Notes: a model not told the origin generated them from the sequence alone. DNA of 64,000 nucleotides from Lingula anatina (GCF_001039355.2 NW_019773637.1:473988-537987); one strand, 5' to 3'; positions 32,061 to 45,587 are shown, numbered from the stretch's first letter. A program made the numbers and translations.

Positions 32061-35000
32061 ATGCCACCCAAAAAGAGAAAATCGGAAGGCGAAAATGGAG
32101 CCGCCGCAAAGCGGGGTCGAAAGAAGAAGACGGCGGCACAAAAAGGCGACGATTTTTCAGACTCGGACAAAGAGCCGGCTGATATAGACCACGAAGATGA
32201 CGATCTCAACCTTTCGACGGACGGCGGATATTCCGAAGTCGTACGTTGTCTTTTACTAATGGATTGATAAATATTTAACTTAATTTTGGAGAATGGGATA
32301 TATGGTCTATGTGTGTTTGTTATCTGTGGTGTGGAAAGCATAATTTCGTTTGTTTTCTTAATCAGGTCATGCTTGTTTTTGTTGTTGGACAACAATGGGC
32401 CAAACAAAAGACCGACGAATGATTGAATGAATAAATGAATGAATGAATCAGGGTTTCATACATAAATTTACCAATTCAGGAACCACCGGGTATTATTATT
32501 AAGACTCGGATATCCTTTTACCAATATTAATGAGATGTCGCCAGTCAGGAAAAAAAGAATAATTTGTTTGAGTACCTAATTATGTATTAATATACCTCAA
32601 CATATGCCATATATACCTCAATCATTTGTATTGAAATCCCAGCTCTGAGGGCCAGTGTGTGTATTATGAATTAATTCTAATAATTTGTCACTATAATCCC
32701 TTGAAGTAAAAAAGTAACGCAGCAGGTTTTATTTTTTCAGAGGATCGAAGGCTCTCAGGTAAGCGGAGAACTGCTGTTTTGTGGCGGAACAAACTGGGAC
32801 CTCATTGGACGCAACCAAGTTCCCAAAGGAGGTATATATATTTTGGCATTTGTTAACTGCTGATCAAATGTTTAGGGATAATTTTTCTTTTTTTTTTTCA
32901 CAGTTTCTGAAGCAAAGAAATAAATTAATATTTCAGTCTGTACCAAAAACTTGTCAAAGCACCCATCCACTGGACCAAAGTAAAAACAAAGTTAATTAAC
33001 AACTTTTTATTAACAATGGCATGAGACCAGTGTTGATACCTTTGACTGATCTGTGATGATTATTTTTTATTTAGATTTAACATAATAAAGAAAAAAAGTA
33101 AGCTTATTGGCTGTTACCCAAATTGCTGCATTAAAACCTGTTGTTAGCCTAACTTCACGTAATTTTTTTTTTAGTCAAGAATCTTGGTGGACCAAACTTA
33201 TGGGGACCTCACAGGATAGAAGGCTGGTCTGATATCAAGGTCCGGACTGTTGCATCAGGGTGCACGGCTTGCCACAGTATCATTATAACTACAGAAGGAA
33301 AAGCCTACAGCTTTGGTGAGTTTAGTCCTGGATAGAAATTAAAGTCGTTTCTTGGGAAAGGCCTACAGCTTTGGTTAGTTAAATCCTTGTTAGTGAAATA
33401 AAAATGAGATGAGTCTTTGGTAGATGGAAAAATCAGTACGGAAATTGGATTCATCTCTGTATGGCAAAACGTTATGAAAATAAGTGGATGGAAAAGTCTA
33501 GTTTTGTTGGGCTCAATCCTAGTTAGAAAAAATTAAGGGAAGTGCATTGAATTCTGGTTACAGTTGCATTATAATAAACACTGTTGTCCATGTACAGGTC
33601 GCAATGACAAAGGTCAGCTAGGTCATGGCGACACAAAGAGAAGAGACCTCCCCACACTCATCGAATTCCTCAAGGACTTTAACATAGTGGATGCAGCTCT
33701 AGGAAAGAACCATAGTTTATGTCTCTCTGACAGGGGGACTGTGTTTGCCTTTGGAGAGAATAAAATGGGCCAACTTGGGCTGAATAATCAGACACAGTGC
33801 GTGCCAACACCAACAAGGGTAAATGAGTTCCCCAGTCTTCTTCTGTTCAAAGTTTTATATCTTATGCTCACAACTAAAAATAGTGAAAGATTTTTTCCAA
33901 GACCTTTTGGCTATTGCCCATAGCCTTGACCACTTTAAAACATGATAATGATGACATAATTTTGTGAAGAAAGTTTTTCAGTGTCAGCAAAGATTACAAT
34001 TGTAACATAATGAATGAATCTGACACTCTATGACAGTATGATGGATTTTTGAGATTAATAATATTTAATAGAATACATTTATATGAAATTTAAAAAAAAA
34101 CCTGTTTCACAATCATTTCTGGTTTTCAGATTAAATACAAAGGTCCCCCAATTCGCAGAGTGGCGTGTGGTGGAGAGTTCAGCATGATAGCAGACATTAG
34201 GGGGAATCTGTACTCATTTGGGAGCCCAGAGTGTGGACAGCTTGGTAAGGAGAAGTGTGTGTGTGCGTGCATGTGTGAGAAAGTGTATGGGTGAGAGAGA
34301 GTGTGTAGTAGAAAGAAAGCAAGAGAGAGAGATGGAGGGAGTGTGTGTAGGAGAGACAGTTTGTCATATTGTATTTGTGGTTTTTATTCATTTGTTCTGA
34401 AAATTATTTGTTTATCTATTTATTGCACTCTTAATAGGGAATACAGATATTGTTCAAGATAATAATGCTGAGGCAGATTTTATTTTAAACTGTAAAAGGA
34501 AGCATAATGCTTTTAATTTGTTCTCTGACCAAATTTTACATTATTTTTCAGGCCATAACACAGATGGTCAGTATTTCGTAACCAGCAGTAAACTGGCCTA
34601 CGCCTGTGAGATAAGGCCACGAAAGGTTGCCGTGTTCATTGAGAAGTCACGGGAGGGCGTACAACCAGTAAATGATGTAGATGTACAGGACATTGCATGT
34701 GGGATCAACCATACTGTAAGTTTTTTTTTTTTTTTTTTCTAAATCAAATAAATAAACATATTGGTACTAGTAGTATTTGGCTTTTCAGAGCAGTGTCTTT
34801 GTCACTTTAGGACAAAAACATCCTTCTCTTAAGTTTATAGTGAAAATTTCACTTAAAAAATCTTCATCATGAGTGGTCCGCTTAAAAGTTAAATTTGGAA
34901 TAAAATCTATTCTAGGTTATTTTGGATTCCAAGAACCGTGTATTTTCTTGGGGGTTTGGCGGCTATGGGCGTCTTGGTCACACAGAGCCAAAGGACGAGT

Positions 35001-35632
35001 TGGTCCCCAGGTTGATCAAATTCTTTGATGGACCAAAGCGAGGTGCAAAGGTCATTGCTGCAGGGACTTGTTATTCTATGGCAATCAGTGAACTAGGTAA
35101 GCTGGGGAAAGGCAGGGGTGGCGCTAGCAATTTTTTTCGTTTAGCCAGATTACTACTACTACATCGCTTTTTTTGTTCAAATGGTTTAAATTTGACTATA
35201 ATATGTTGATAATAAGATAAAATGAAGATATATAGTGATATGTATTGAATTGCGTACTCCCTCATAATTTCAGGACAGCTATACCTGTGGGGGCAGACCA
35301 AGTCCACGGGGGAAGTGGCCATGTACCCCAAACCTGTCAATGACCTTCAGGGCTGGAATGTCCGCAGTATAGGCTGCAGGTAGGGATATATCACCTTTCT
35401 GTGCTCTTAGTGTGAGGTTTTATTCTAAAGAGTGTCTGCAATGTTTGTGTGTGTGTGTTTTTGTGTGTGAGTTCTTTGCATCATTAAAATGCGAGAGTCA
35501 GAAAATAAGTAAATATTGGTCTTACTGGCAACTCCACCTTATATGGGAAGTTGTGTCATCTGCATTTACCAACATTATGATTATGATAACTTTTTATGTA
35601 GTTTGATTTTTACTAGCAATTATTTGAATTTG

Positions 35633-35683
<51 letters not shown>

Positions 35684-36378
35684 GACAAACTTGAAATTAT
35701 TTGAATTTCATTATTTTGCTGTAAGTCCACTATTTTATATTTCTTTATAATTTTTTGAATGCGTTTGAATTTTTTCTGTTACTCCATCCGTTTCATATTT
35801 CAGTAACAGGAGCATTGTTGTGGCGGCAGACGACAGTGTTATAAGCTGGGGACCCAGTCCAACCTATGGCGAATTGGTAAGATCAAAGACAGAGATTCTC
35901 TCTCCTTTTTGGAGGATTTCCTCTTTGCTTTGAGTATAAGAGAATTAAGTAATGTAGTTTTTTATTTCTCTCTGAGTAAAAGTGATTTGAGATTTTTTTT
36001 CTTTTGATTTCATCCCCTTTTTGAGGAAAAAAAATTAGAAAGTTTGTCAGATTTTGAATACAGTGCTAGTAAGGATTTTTCCCATATGAATATTTTAAGT
36101 TCCCCTCCATTCTAAGAGAGATTTTTCTTACTAGACAAAAACATGTATTCCATTGAATTGTTTAGATATGACTGTATTATCATCTGTAGGGTTATGGTGA
36201 AGACAAGCCAAAGTCCTCCACTCAGCCACAAGAGGTGAAGAAACTGACAGGCATCTTCATAGAAAAGGTATCCTGTGGATACGGACACACGCTTATGATT
36301 GCCAAAAATGACACAGAAGAAGCAAGAGAACAACTCAAGAAACTGCCCCAGGTTGCTTTTACCAACGAGCTGTCGTAG
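32061..36378 (+). CDS. RCC2: RCC2 (TD-60-like), complete
   Basis: Ten exons: 32061-32240, 32741-32831, 33175-33315, 33598-33818, 34130-34244, 34552-34715, 34916-35096, 35274-35379, 35804-35876, 36190-36378. The total is 1461 nt, 486 residues (human 522). An N-terminal basic tail (MPPKKRKSE, a likely nuclear signal, then acidic DSDKE..DHEDDD) precedes an RCC1-type seven-bladed propeller. Motifs match RCC2 rather than RCC1: TNWDLIGR, NLGGPNLWGPHR, GRNDKGQLGHGDTKR, FAFGENKMGQLGL, FSWGFGGYGRLGH, ISWGPSPTYGELGYG. In known animals RCC2 binds chromatin and the chromosomal passenger complex and acts on small GTPases such as Rac1 and RalA. The ATG follows a CG-rich upstream region. The last four exons recur downstream at 37086-38586 behind a single N. 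Confidence 0.96.
33301..33540. repeat. Decayed tandem copies of the RCC2 exon 3 donor region
   Basis: The exon 3 end plus donor (GCCTACAGCTTTGGTGAGTT, 33302-33321) recurs at 33361-33380 as GCCTACAGCTTTGGTTAGTT, and a TAGTCCTGGATAGAAA-like piece recurs twice more. The second donor is GTTAGT. Confidence 0.6.
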
Positions 36379-36889
36379 ATTAGGTGCAGTAAGACTGACA
36401 AGACTGTTAGAATAGAATTCAGCCACTTTCTGAAGTGGGCCTAATACTTTTACATGTTAGAGGTAATATTATTTAGTAGTTGGATAATGATGAAATAGTT
36501 TTTTATGTCATTTTTTTTTTCACTCTGATATCATATATCAGAGTAATCTGAGGAATACATCAGAAAAATTTGTAAAAATTAGACCATTTTATCGTATTAT
36601 CACAAATATATTCAGCCAGTGTATATATTGTAGGTGAAATTACAACCAAGAAATGCTGACTCACAGCCATTTCTACACCAATTGTCAGGGATAAAAAAAT
36701 ATACCATGAAGACTCGTAGCTTTGCACTTTATTGTTGATATATGAAATAACGCCATAAGTTTTAAAGTCTTCAACTTCTATCTGTAATTATGGTGAAAGT
36801 AATTTGAACATCTTATCTAGTCTTCGTATCACTTTAACAGTGGCAGGTACACCTTCTGTTACAATGCAATATCTGTGAACAAATGTTTA
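34721..36889. repeat. RCC2 3' block, copy A
   Basis: About 2.17 kb homologous to 36891-39093, covering exons 7-10 and the start of the 3' UTR. It ends at the N at 36890 in the middle of an AAATGTTTA motif that continues normally in copy B. Confidence 0.9.
35636..35683. repeat. ATT microsatellite
   Basis: About 16 ATT units in an RCC2 intron. The second copy of the block has only about four (37866-37880), a length polymorphism. Confidence 0.9.
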
Positions 36890-36890
36890 N
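36890..36890. other. Single-N contig join
   Basis: One undetermined base between the two RCC2 3' blocks. Confidence 0.9.
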
Positions 36891-39093
36891 TTTTTTTTTT
36901 TTTTTTTTCTTAATCAAAAAAATAAACATATTGGTACTAGTAGTATTTGGCTTTTAAGAGCAGTGTCTTTGTCACTTTAGGACAAAAACATCCTTCTCTT
37001 AAGTTTATAGTGAAAATTTCACTTAAAAAATCTTCATCATGAGTGGTCCGCTTAAAAGTTAAATTTGGAATAAAATCTATTCTAGGTTATTTTGGATTCC
37101 AAGAACCGTGTATTTTCTTGGGGGTTTGGCGGCTATGGGCGTCTTGGTCACACAGAGCCAAAGGACGAGTTAGTCCCCAGGTTGATCAAATTCTTTGATG
37201 GACCAAAGCGAGGTGCAAAGGTCATTGCTGCGGGGACTTGTTATTCTATGGCAATCAGTGAACTAGGTAAGCTGGGGAAAGGCAGGGGTGGCGCTAGCAA
37301 TTTTTTTCGTTTAGCCAGATTACTACTACTACATTTTGCTTTTTTTGTTCAAATGGTTTAAATTTTACTTTAATATGTTGATAATAAGATAAATTGAAGA
37401 TATTTATTGATATATAAGAAGACACATAAGATAAATTGAAGATATATATATTGATATATATTGAATTGCGTACTCCCTCATAATTTCAGGACAGCTATAC
37501 CTGTGGGGGCAGACCAAGTCCACGGGGGAAGTGGCCATGTACCCCAAACCTGTCAATGACCTTCAGGGCTGGAATGTCCGCAGTATAGGCTGCAGGTAGG
37601 GATATATCACCTTTCTGTGCTCTTAGTGTGAGGTTTTATTCTAAAGAGTGTCTGCAATGTTTGTGTGTGTGTGTTTTTGTGTGTGAGTTCTTTGCATCAT
37701 TAAAATGCATTAAAAATGCAAGAGTAAGAAAATAAGTAAATATTGGTGTTACTGGCAACTTCACCTTATATGGTAAGTTGTGTCATCTGCATTTACCAAC
37801 ATCATTATGATTATGATAACTTTTTTATGTCGTGTGATTTTTACTAGCAATTATTTGAATTTGATTATTATTATTATTGACAAACTTGAAATTATTTGAT
37901 TTTTTTTTTTGCTCTAAGTCCACTTTTTTATTTTTCTTAATAATTTTTTGATTGCATTTAAATTTTTTCTCTAACTCCATCCCTCAATCATATTTCAGTA
38001 ACAGAAGCATCGTCGTGGCGGCAGACGACAGTGTTATAAGCTGGGGACCCAGTCCAACCTATGGCGAATTGGTAAGATCGAAGACGGAGATTCTCTCTCC
38101 TTTTTGGAGAATTTCCTCTTTGCTTTGAGTATAAGAGAATTTAGTAACTTAGTTTTTTATTTCTCTCTGAGTAAAATAGAGTTAAGATTTTTTTTCTTTT
38201 GATTTCATCCCCTTTTTGAGCAAAAAAAAAAAAAAAAAAAAAATTACAAAGTTTGTCAGATTTTGAATACAGTGCTAGTAAGGATTTTCCCCATATGAAT
38301 ATGTTAAGTTCCCCTCCATTCTAACAGATTTTTCTTACTAGACATTAACATATATTGTGTTGAATTTTTTATTAGATATGTATATTATCATATGTAGGGT
38401 TATGGTGAAGATAAACCAAAGTCTTCCACTCAACCCCAAGAGGTGAAGAAACTGACAGGCATCTTCATAGAAAAGGTATCCTGTGGATACGGACACACGC
38501 TTATGATTGCCAAAAATGACACAGAAGAAGCAAGAGAACAACTCAAGAAACTGCCCCAGGTTGCTTTTACCAACGAGCTGTCGTAGATTAGGTGCAGTAA
38601 GACTGACAAGACAGAATAGAATTCAGCCACTTTCTGAAGTGGGCCTAATACTTTTACGTGTTAGAGGTAATATTATTTAGTAGTTGGATAATGATGAAAT
38701 AGTTTTTTATGTCATTTTTTTTTTCACTCTGATATCATATATCAGAGTAATCTGAGGAATACATCAGAAAAATTTGTAAAAATTAGACCATTTTATCGTA
38801 TTATCACAAATATATTCAGCCAGTGTATATATTGTAGGTGAAATTACAACCAAGAAATGCTGACTCACAGCCATTTCTACACCAATTGTCAGGGATAAAA
38901 AAATGTACCATGAAGACTCGTAGCTTTGCACTTTATTGTTGATATATGAAATAACGCCATAAGATTTTTAGGTCTTCATTTTCTATCTGTAATTATGTTG
39001 AATATTACCTAACATCTTATCTAGTCTTCGTATCACTTTAACAGTGGCAGGTACACCTTCTGTAACAATGCAATATCTGTTAACAAATGTTTA
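36891..39093. repeat. RCC2 3' block, copy B
   Basis: Second copy of 34721-36889, with small indels and substitutions in introns. It continues into unique 3' flanking sequence after 39093. Confidence 0.9.
37086..38586 (+). pseudogene. RCC2: Duplicate RCC2 exons 7-10 (assembly duplicate)
   Basis: Exons 37086-37266, 37490-37595, 37999-38071 and 38398-38586 repeat RCC2 exons 7-10 with equal lengths and almost no amino-acid change. There is no start or first half, and it follows a complete RCC2 stop codon. It is classified here as pseudogene only because no better type fits: it is most likely the second haplotype of the same exons, and this copy is the one joined to the true downstream flank. Confidence 0.85.
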
Positions 39094-42000
39094 GCAATTG
39101 TTTAGGGACAGACAGTTAATCTTTTTCAACATCTGATGTGCCTTATTTGTGTAAAACTACTTGACATTAAGAAATCCAGCAAAGAAAAACCAGTACAAGA
39201 TAACTTATGAAAAATTGGCCAATAATATCTTTTTTTAAAGTTAAGGCTAAGATTAACCCCACAATGGACTTCATAATGTTAAAAGGAAAATGGCATCTTT
39301 GATTTCAAGTTCTTTGGATAACAGGAAATTTGCATTCTACTAGCTTCAGCATCAGCTGCAGGGATGTTACAGGAGATCCTTATAAAACTTTGAAATGGGC
39401 ATTCAGTCACATAGTTTACATAAACCAGTTTCTATTTCATATGGACAGATTTGTTGAAATGACCAGATTGGAATCCTTTCCTCCCCCACCCCCCAAAAAA
39501 TAAATAAATAAATAATAATTGCAAGGGATCTCGTGTAGAGGAATGGTGCTGACATATTCTCATATCACCTACCTCCCATTTAAAAAATATATATATATAT
39601 GATGTAGATATATAAAATGAAAGACCGAGCGAGAAAATAGTCAATTAAAAAGAATGTATAACAATAATAAAGAAAATAAAATAAAAGTCAGCACTTTGTA
39701 AAAGCATGAAATGTACAAAACGGTTTCTTTTGTACGTTTAGATAACTGTACAGTAAATGATAAAAATGTAAAAATAGCAATGGGAAAATTAATTTAATAT
39801 GTGAGTTTAGATGGCTTATAGTTAGTCAACTGCTTCTTATATTAATATTACTGCTTAGATTACATACATATATGATCAAATTTCAATATGGCAACTTTTA
39901 CCATTGGTGAAAAATGCATGTTCAGGAAATTTAGTAATTACTGAATCAGCATTTTTACTGAAATTTTTTTTTTTGATGAAATTAATTGTAGCCCTTCAGA
40001 CCCTGAATTTTTTCTACCTTTAAGAATGACTGTTCAGTACATGAGATGGCTTGACCACAACAAGTACTCCCTTTCTTTTATTGCCAGGGCAGTTGGTTGG
40101 CACCTCAGGTACACTATATACTAACATGTCTTGGCAATATTGTTTAAGAAAGGTCATTTGTTAACAGAAATCATCCGAGTTAGCCTAAAAAGGACTGTTG
40201 GCACTGTGTAATTATATAATGCATGCAAGAACAGACAAATGCGAGTCTGTGTGAGGTGGGGGCTTCTTTTTACGCAAAAAAGGGTGAATTCTACATTGAG
40301 CATGGCTGATAAAGTAATACAAAGCTGATAGGCAAAATGTGGTGGTTTCACTCTTGTTGTGCAGTACAGTGTAACTAGTATGTAAACAACCAGGGCTCTG
40401 TTACTCGAAAGCATCGTAATTGCGACTGGGCGCAAGAGTCTCTATTCCATAACTTGGCATTTACTCGCTCCATGTAATAGCCTTGAAATGAAAGGTGATA
40501 TCGCTATTGCAATTCGCTTTCGAGTTACGGAGCCCAGAGTAATATCGGTTGGCAAATTCAAATCATTTCATGTGGCACCACATTTGCCAGCCTGTCAGTA
40601 TTTTACCACAAACTTCACCTAATTTTACATCGAGTCAACAGATTTTGGCTGTCTGTGTTGATTCACATTGCATTTATTCGATATAACTTTCATTAAAAAA
40701 TGACAAAGATCCCACATTTTACAAAATGCTGCCAACTTTTTAAAAAATATTTAGTTACTTAAAAAGATGTACTGTTTGACATAAACCGGACTGACCATTA
40801 ATGATGTCTTGATCAGGAATTTCTTGCTCATTTTTTGAAGTGAAAATTTTCATGAATTATTTGGAGTAATAACCATTTCCTTTTATTATAATTTCACTAT
40901 TGTATACTTATTTTGAAATTTTTGATTAGATTACTGTCACTGAATCAGCTAAATGTTTCTTTAAACTTTGTATAGTTGTAACTTGTTTTGTGTTAAAATG
41001 ATACTTAGATGGAGTACGTTGTAAAATGTTGAACTTTGTAAGAAGAGAAAATCACTCACAGCCAGTATTTTGGCTTTGAATGCAACCAAACAGGGTCAGG
41101 TTTTGCCACTGAATGTGGATAATGCACCAGACTATTACCTCAAGATATAGCTGAATTCAGGTGTAATCGCCAGCTGAGTTTAATTGATTACAAACAAAAT
41201 GTGTACACCAAAGAATTCTCAGTTCTTTTTCTAACGAGTCTTTAGTCATTGTGAAAGAAACCTTTGTATGAGGAACTTGTAATGAAGTATTGATAAACAT
41301 TCTTTTGTTGTATTAATTCTTTGCAGTGATCAAATTTTATGGAGATTTGCAACCTTTATGATTTTCATAGGACAAAATACACTAGTGTAACTGGGATTTT
41401 GCTGATGTGGAAGGGGGGGGGCACTATTTGTTTACCTTTCTTTGCTTGGGAAATTAATAAATAATGGTTGAAGACGACAACTTTACTATTAGGTTTGGCC
41501 GAGTGGGTGAGTTCCTTCAAAGCATTGGGGGGGGGGGGGATTCTCCTGGGTCCTTCACAGATATTATAATACATTCATAATTTTTTTACTGTATTATTAC
41601 TTTTGGCAAAGTAGAAGATCTCAGTATTATAGGTTAGGTGCTTTAGAAATTCTATTTATAGAAATTATTTTGCAGGATAAACAAGTTATGGGACACTCAT
41701 GTTGATAAGAAATACAATAAAAGGGAAAGAACAGGATAAGTGAAAAGTGTTTCATATAAATTTTATGTTTTAATGTTTATCCCTGCATTTGTTGAACAAC
41801 AGTTAATTCTATGTTTTCTGTCCAAGGGAAAAATAGTATAATTTTATCTTACAATTGGTAAATAATAATAAAAAGTATACTAAAATTGTGAAACTGCGTC
41901 ATTGTCTTTTTAGTTTGTAATTGAAATTTTAGTGAGGGGTTATGAAAACGCTGGATTTAGAGTTGAAGCTAATTTAGATAGTTTAATTGCATGGTTATTT

Positions 42001-42483
42001 CTTAATTAAAGCCGCTTATTTCCGAATGTGTCTTTAGTTATTTTTTAAAAAAATGTTCATTTTAATGTTTATATATCCCATGTCAAAATTAAGTGGTTGG
42101 CAGAGACGGGGGTCACCCAGCGTCAAGACAGATGTAGATGTGAGACTTAATGTCACATGCTTGTAAAATAAACACCTTCCTAACATTAAAGAATGAAAGT
42201 AACCCGTCGTGCGTGTCCCAAGTAAATGCGCGGAGGAGAGGGGAAACTAATTAGTGGAAGGGCTGTCTTGGTTTTCGGTGTGTATCGATGACCATTATGT
42301 TCCCATCAAGATTAAAAGGACAAGGCAGAGAACTTGTTTTGAGTCCTCTTACTTTGCACAGAGTCAAAGAGTCCACCACCTCCAACTCTGTTCAAAGGTT
42401 GTAGCATCGTTATAATATAAGTTGAAAGTGCAAATTGTGTTTTCGTTAACTATGAAAATTAAACGTAGGTCCTGACGAGTGAA
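38587..42483. other. RCC2 3' UTR and intergenic sequence
   Basis: AT-rich, no protein-like frame seen. It contains a MITE (40393-40535) and G homopolymers at 41415-41423 and 41526-41539. Confidence 0.5.
40393..40535. mobile_element. Short MITE with GGGCTCTGTTACTCGAAAGC ends
   Basis: About 143 bp. The left end and the reverse complement of the right end (GGGCTCCGTAACTCGAAAGC) match at 18 of 20 positions, with further inner similarity (AATTGCGA/AATTGCAA). No coding capacity. Confidence 0.75.
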
Positions 42484-43669
42484 ATGGGCGAGGTTTCTCC
42501 CACACTTTGGTTCAAAACTGAGGGCATACACGAAAACCTATATCGTATAACAGAACAATACTTCTTCGAAGGAAACCGGTGCAATATTTGGCTTGTCAAA
42601 GGTAAAGATCGAAACATAATCAATAGTGGTTTAGCCTCACTCAGCTTGCAATTTTGACAAATAATCTAATTCGAGCTCTGAAGCAACTTTTTACATTGTA
42701 ACGTGCAAACTAGATTGCACTGAGAGTATCGGGGTTAATAATGCCATATCAGAACTCACTGACAAAAGACTAATTTCATGTTCAGAGATAAAACTCACCA
42801 CTCCGCTATCAACTGTAACTGGAGGCAAGCAGAAAGATTGTATATTTAACTGGAAAACACTCTTTATATTCTCACTTTTTTTATCATATCATATCTGTCC
42901 ATTTATTTATTTATTTTAATTTATTTCAGGCCCAGAAAGAGATGTCATTATCGACTCAGGACTGGGAGTGTGTGACCTTAAGCAACACCTCGAGAGCCTT
43001 CATCTCATTGATCCTCCACCAGGTGGCACCAGAGACTGCACACTTATCTGCACACATAACCATTTCGATCACAGCGGAGGAGCGCGCCATTTTGACAATG
43101 TGCTCATACACCAAAATGACCTTGATGGCCTACGCCAAGGTCGTCAAACTGAGACCCTTAATTACGTCAAAACAGCTCACTTTTATCGGACTCCATACCC
43201 TGGTTTTTCTGCTTGCAAATACGCTGTTCCCCCAACTGAATGTAAAAGTGTTCAGCATGGCGACCGCATTGAACTAGGTCAAGGTGATTACCTAGAGGTA
43301 ATTCATGTTCCGGGGCACACCAAGGGAAGCATCATGATATTTTATCCAATGAGAGGCGAGCTTTTCAGCGGAGATTTTGTGTACGACTGTGGCCCTGGGA
43401 GCGGTCTGTTTGACTGGTTGCCCACGTCGTGTGTCACGGATTATGTGCAGAGTGCCAGGGACACGATCGACTGGTTAATGAATACTTCCTTAAAGGGCAT
43501 TTATCCTGGGCACTTTCGCCCTTTCAAGCCACAGAGAATGAGGACTATATTGCAGGAGTATGTAGAAGCTAAAGATCAACTGGGGTCGAAATGTTGTGCC
43601 TCATGTTTACAAGCCACTACATGGGCTTTCTTTCTACTGGGCTGCTTTAGATGCTGTCCTTGCGGCTAA
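42484..43669 (+). CDS. MBLAC2: MBLAC2-like metallo-beta-lactamase-fold hydrolase
   Basis: Two exons, 42484-42601 and 42930-43669, GT-AG, 858 nt, 285 residues (human MBLAC2 279). ATG 42484 opens the only frame that reads into the conserved GNRCNIWLVKG / DVIIDSGLG start of the fold. The zinc motif is HNHFDHSGG (HxHxDH), followed by HVPGHTKGS, the metal-bridging Asp in FSGDFVYD, FDWLPTSCVTDYV and the final ligand in YPGHF. These match MBLAC2, reported in mammals as an acyl-CoA (palmitoyl-CoA) thioesterase. The C terminus is unusual: a cysteine-rich hydrophobic tail (KCCASC...FRCCPC) that could be palmitoylated or membrane-bound. A possible ATTAAA polyadenylation signal lies at 43837-43842. Confidence 0.92.
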
Positions 43670-44816
43670 CATTGACCTTGAATTAGATCGGTAACTGGCT
43701 TGGTAGTCCTATCATCAGGGATGTGGATGAGCCAGGCATAATTTATGCACACATCGTGGTTGGACTGTCCCTGGGCGTGGATGACTCTTTTTTTGCATAA
43801 AGCCTTTTCTCATAGATATTATTTTATTCTGTTATTATTAAAGTTATTTGCAATAACTAAACTTAAAAGACCTAGGCATTGACATAGATAATCATCAGGG
43901 TCCCCTACAATTTGGGGAAGTGGGGGATGCGCAGTGGCTGCCCATCAGCACCAACTGGTTAAGTTTCTACGCCAGCAAGGAGAGAATTCATGAGAATTCA
44001 TTAACTATAGAAGGGCATTAGCTTAAACTATGATTTTATGGTGCTATTGTGAAGATACTAGTTGCAAACACAAACTTGTGATAAACAAGTCTCTCATCTT
44101 CTCGTTTGGCACTTTCTGAAAATAAAATGAGCCCTGGTAAATGCTTACCGAATCATCCCCAAATTTTTCACTTTTGCGCAATGAAATTGTGGTTTAAGCA
44201 TTTACAGTCACAAACTCCCACAGCTCCAAATCGCAAACGGCAATTTTCTTTACGAGACCAGAAAAGGCCGCTCCAGCAAAACAGTCAGTATTAGGGGCAA
44301 AAACGTTAAAAAAGTTGACAACATAAATAACTTATCACAAGCACAGCTTTCCATTACACCAACCGTTTATCAGCTTATCTACTCGTCCGGCACGTTCCTT
44401 ATGAGCCGAAGATTGTCGCATTATAAAAAGAACTTGTAAGGGGCCTATGTATACAGACAGAGACCCGGATGAAAGCTGGCCATTTTTTTTTAATGTTTGT
44501 GTGAATGAAACGCTAAGTTTATGGCAACTAATTTTGCGTTTTGGTAGTTAATTCGTGGCTGGAGTTGTTAATTTGTGCTCCCACGGCCATTATCATATAT
44601 GATGCCGGAATATTCTGGATGCGTTGTAAACTTTTATTATCTGTTCATCCGTAGCATAAAAACCAGGAGAGGGGTAAAAAAAAAACAGCCGCCAGGCAGA
44701 CCAAATGCCCGCGGGTACGAGATTGCAGACTGGTCTGGTGATTTGAAAGAAAACGAAATTTACAAAATAAAAAGGGACTTGGTACTGAAATGTACATTAT
44801 CGTTTTCAACTGTCTA

Positions 44817-45071
44817 GGAGATCATTCCCAGAGACTGTCGTACGAACTTTGGATCGAGCTATCTCCAAGGGGAATTTCGTTTAATTGCAATTAATTTTAG
44901 CGACTTAGATGTCTGTCGCACCTACTGAAGCTGATAGGGGGTATTTAACTATCGTTTAGCAGCTTTAGCAGGCGTGCCAGACGTCAAAGTCACTTAAGCT
45001 GAAAGCAATTTAGTGAGTAACCCCGTGGAGATGGGCCGATCCTGTTAGATCGATCTAGGGATGGGAGCCCA
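44817..45071. mobile_element. GATCGATCTA-type MITE, family 2, copy 2
   Basis: About 255 bp beginning GATCATTCCCAGAGACTGTC and ending with TTAGATCGATCTAGGGATGG. Absent from the matching place in duplication unit 2. Related to 13569-13772 and 52211-52432. Confidence 0.7.
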
Positions 45072-45273
45072 GACTAGAAGTGGCATGGAAGTCATTACAC
45101 TTGGCAGTCGACTCCTGTTGACATCAGAGTGTGAAACAAACGAAGTGATTTTTAAAATTCAGATGTAGGGCTCGCTCTTACTAATAAATAGCAGGACAAT
45201 GTACATGTACCATGGACTATAAATAGTATAAAGGTACGTGGAGTTGGTTAGAGAGTGATCTGATGGCTATTTC

Positions 45274-45275
<2 letters not shown>

Positions 45276-45315
<40 letters not shown>
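45276..45315. repeat. ATT microsatellite
   Basis: About 13 ATT units upstream of galactosyltransferase 1. Confidence 0.9.
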
Positions 45316-45316
<1 letters not shown>

Positions 45317-45587
45317 TTTAATATTGATTGGACTTTAATGGCGTTTGGACCTAGTTTTGTTTTGTCGTCATGCAAGCGCAATTTATGTCTCGGTTGCGCC
45401 TCGATGCAGTGGACGGCTCGTATTGTAACTAGAACGTTTCAAATGGCCGACGTAACAGGAATGGAAGTCTGGGCTTAGTACAGGTTAGGGTTAGTCAGAG
45501 TATTGGGGTTAGTATATAGGTCGAATGTTACCTGTACAAAGTAAATGGGGCACGGACAACGGTTCCAGGGGGTCTTCCATTCTTGTT

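Noticed and set aside
41490-41530. TTTGGCCGAGTGGGTGAG resembles a tRNA Ser/Leu A box
   Set aside because: No B box or cloverleaf could be formed downstream; at most an old tRNA-derived SINE head.
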